A DNA stretch of 64,000 bases from Megalopta genalis (taxonomy: Eukaryota; Arthropoda; Insecta; Hymenoptera; Halictidae). Positions 63,201-64,000 of this stretch are shown one piece after another. The number at the start of each line of letters is the position of its first letter. Within the stretch, counting starts at the first letter, position 1. The DNA lies in contig NW_027476353.1 in assembly GCF_051020955.1 (NCBI RefSeq), positions 124,001 through 188,000 on the forward strand, given 5' to 3'. Position numbers and translations under genes: made by a program. Under the pieces are notes generated by a model that was given only the letters and a program-made list of their open reading frames with translations, did no database searches and had not been told where the DNA came from.

Positions 63201-64000
63201 TTAGATTCAAAACAATGCGAAGTAGAAGGATTAGCTTAAAATCCATGCAACACAAATGATTTAGCTTCAAATACTTGCGATATAAATGATATAGCTTCAA
63301 ATGTAGGCGAAACAAACGAGTTAGCTTCTAATCCATGCGAAACTCATGATTTAGCTTCAAATCAATGCGATGTAGAAGGTTTACCTTCAAATCCATGCTT
63401 AACAAATGATTTAGCTTCAAACACTTCGGATATAAGTGACATAGCTTCAAATGAAGACGATCAAACGAGTTAGCTTCATAATCCACGCGATAAATTTGAT
63501 TTAGCTTCAAATCATTGCGAAGCAGAAGGATGAGCTTCAAATCCATGCAACACAAATGATTTAGCTTCAAATACTAGCGATATAAATGATATAGCTTCAA
63601 ATGCAGGCAAAACAAACGTGTTAGCTTCTAATCCATGCGAAACTCATGATTTAGCTTCAAATCAATGCGATGTAGAAGGTTTACCTTCAAATCCATGCTT
63701 AACAAATAATTTAGCTTCAAACACTTGGGATATAAGTGATATAGCTTGAAATGCAGACGATCAAACGAGTTAGCTTCAAGTCGACGCGAAACAAGTGATT
63801 TAGCTTCAGACACTTGCGATATAAGTGATATAGCTTCAAATGCAGAAGAAACAAACGAGTTAGCTTCTAATCCATGCGAAACTCATGATTTAGCTTCAAA
63901 TCAATGTGATGTAGAAGGTTTACCTTCAAATCCATGCTTAACAAATAATTTAGCATCAAACACTTGGGATATAAGTGATATAGCTTCAAATGCAGACGAT

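Larger units (their letters stand above)
1..64000. repeat. Giant hierarchical tandem array of a 30-bp monomer (satellite-like)
   Basis: Every part of the window can be parsed into 30-bp units sharing a head near TTAGCTTCAAAT, followed by two to three variable bases, usually TGCGA, and a class-specific tail. Five classes recur in the order m1 (GATGTAGAAGGT), m2 (GAAACAAATGAT), m3 (GATATAAGTGAT), m4 (GCAGACGAAACAAACGAG), m5 (GAAACACATGAT), giving a 150-bp pentamer. Pentamers are combined into 210-, 240-, 300-, 450- and ~870-bp higher-order repeats. No stretch above 100 bp lies outside the repeat. Both ends of the window are inside the array. This organisation is known from eukaryotic satellite DNA shaped by unequal crossing-over and gene conversion; assignment to a centromere, heterochromatin or a given taxon is inference and cannot be made from sequence alone. 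The strand choice is arbitrary. Confidence 0.97.
52191..64000. repeat. Block A4: second large A-type array, with frequent single-base indels
   Basis: A-type HORs return and run to the window end, still with the 29/31-bp m4/m5 pair (GACGATCAAACGAG then TTCAAAATCC). Variants differ from A1: TCCGTGAAACAC in place of TCCGTGGAACAC, TTGGTTTAAAATCC, GCAGAAGAAACAAACGAG, TTCAAGTCCACGCG and CCATGCCATGCACTTG. From about 54 kb one-base insertions and deletions are common (for example near 54,175, 57,107, 57,283, 57,834, 58,016, 60,067, 60,274, 61,263, 61,355, 61,764), so frames break often and no long open frame survives. Confidence 0.9.

Noticed and set aside
1..64000. CRISPR array (repeats of about 30 bp in large number)
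   Set aside because: There are no unique spacers; consecutive 30-bp units are all related to each other and no cas genes or leader are present.
1..64000. Many open frames of 60-537 codons as protein-coding genes
   Set aside because: All are built of the same ten-residue repeats, start and end at ordinary monomer variants, overlap on opposite strands, and are predicted by a 30-bp period with a stop-free consensus in three frames.
1..64000. Coding array using a variant genetic code (TAA/TAG read as sense, as in some ciliates)
   Set aside because: TGA also recurs in the forward frame (GAAGGATGAGC, AATGATTGAGC) and in the reverse frame (from GATATCAGTG), and one-base register shifts occur, so recoding TAA and TAG would not give a continuous frame.
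1..64000. Leucine-rich-repeat or other solenoid protein on the reverse strand (LKLNHLFRMD-like repeats)
   Set aside because: A ten-residue period with Leu and His does not match LRR (20-29 residues), TPR, ankyrin or TAL spacing, and the frame is stopped at fixed HOR positions in block A.
1..64000. Telomeric or simple-sequence DNA
   Set aside because: The monomer is a 30-bp complex sequence with no TTAGGG- or TTTAGGG-type core repeated in tandem.
1..64000. Transposable element or insertion sequence within the array
   Set aside because: I found no terminal inverted repeats, long terminal repeats, transposase or reverse-transcriptase-like frames, and no interruption of monomer periodicity long enough to hold one.
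1..64000. CENP-B-box-like motif as proof of a centromere
   Set aside because: I could not find the conserved TTCG...CGGG arrangement in the monomers; centromere identity stays unproven.

Overview
This window is one uninterrupted tandem-repeat array. I see no unique sequence, and no credible protein-coding gene, RNA gene, transposable element, CRISPR array, promoter or terminator in it. Position 1 and position 64,000 both lie inside the repeat, so the array is longer than the window and no flank is visible. The basic unit is a 30-bp monomer, about 2,100 copies, with a conserved head close to TTAGCTTCAAAT and a variable tail. Composition is roughly one-third G+C. The scale, the nested higher-order repeats (HORs) and the absence of any gene in 64 kb suggest a satellite array in a eukaryotic nuclear genome. 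I cannot name the taxon or match it to a known satellite.

Five monomer classes follow one another in fixed order and form a 150-bp pentamer. By tail they are m1 (GATGTAGAAGGT), m2 (GAAACAAATGAT), m3 (GATATAAGTGAT), m4 (GCAGACGAAACAAACGAG) and m5 (GAAACACATGAT). The pentamer has been reworked into block-specific HORs: 300 and 450 bp in blocks A, 240 bp in blocks B (extra m1 copies), 210 bp and a longer ~870-bp form in blocks C. Block D (~40.66-45.33 kb) is the least regular.

Layout: A1 1-23.21 kb; B1 23.2-24.77; A2 24.77-26.32; B2 26.32-27.86; A3 27.86-29.41; B3 29.41-31.43; a mixed junction to 31.77; C1 31.77-40.66 with a 324-bp patch of A sequence at 33.04-33.36; D 40.66-45.33; C2 45.33-52.19; A4 52.19-64.0. 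Block types thus run A, B/A, C, D, C, A, which is roughly nested around D. On top of the HORs lie kilobase-scale duplications, several differing by exactly one HOR or one pentamer, the expected mark of unequal exchange and gene conversion.

Open frames are plentiful but are explained by the repeat. Thirty is divisible by three and the consensus monomer happens to be open in three of six frames: forward L-A-S-N-x-C decapeptides, reverse L-K-L-N-H-decapeptides and reverse S-F-V-S-H-G-F-E-A-K. Each block type carries its own forward-frame stop at a fixed HOR position. The longest open stretch (minus strand, 46,592-48,205, 537 codons) is pure repeat. I treat all open frames as by-products; a decayed decapeptide-repeat gene as the remote ancestor cannot be excluded. 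From about 54 to 63 kb single-base insertions and deletions become much more common, which may be residual long-read error or real decay. No new functional system could be demonstrated; the interest lies in the array's hierarchy and recombination history.
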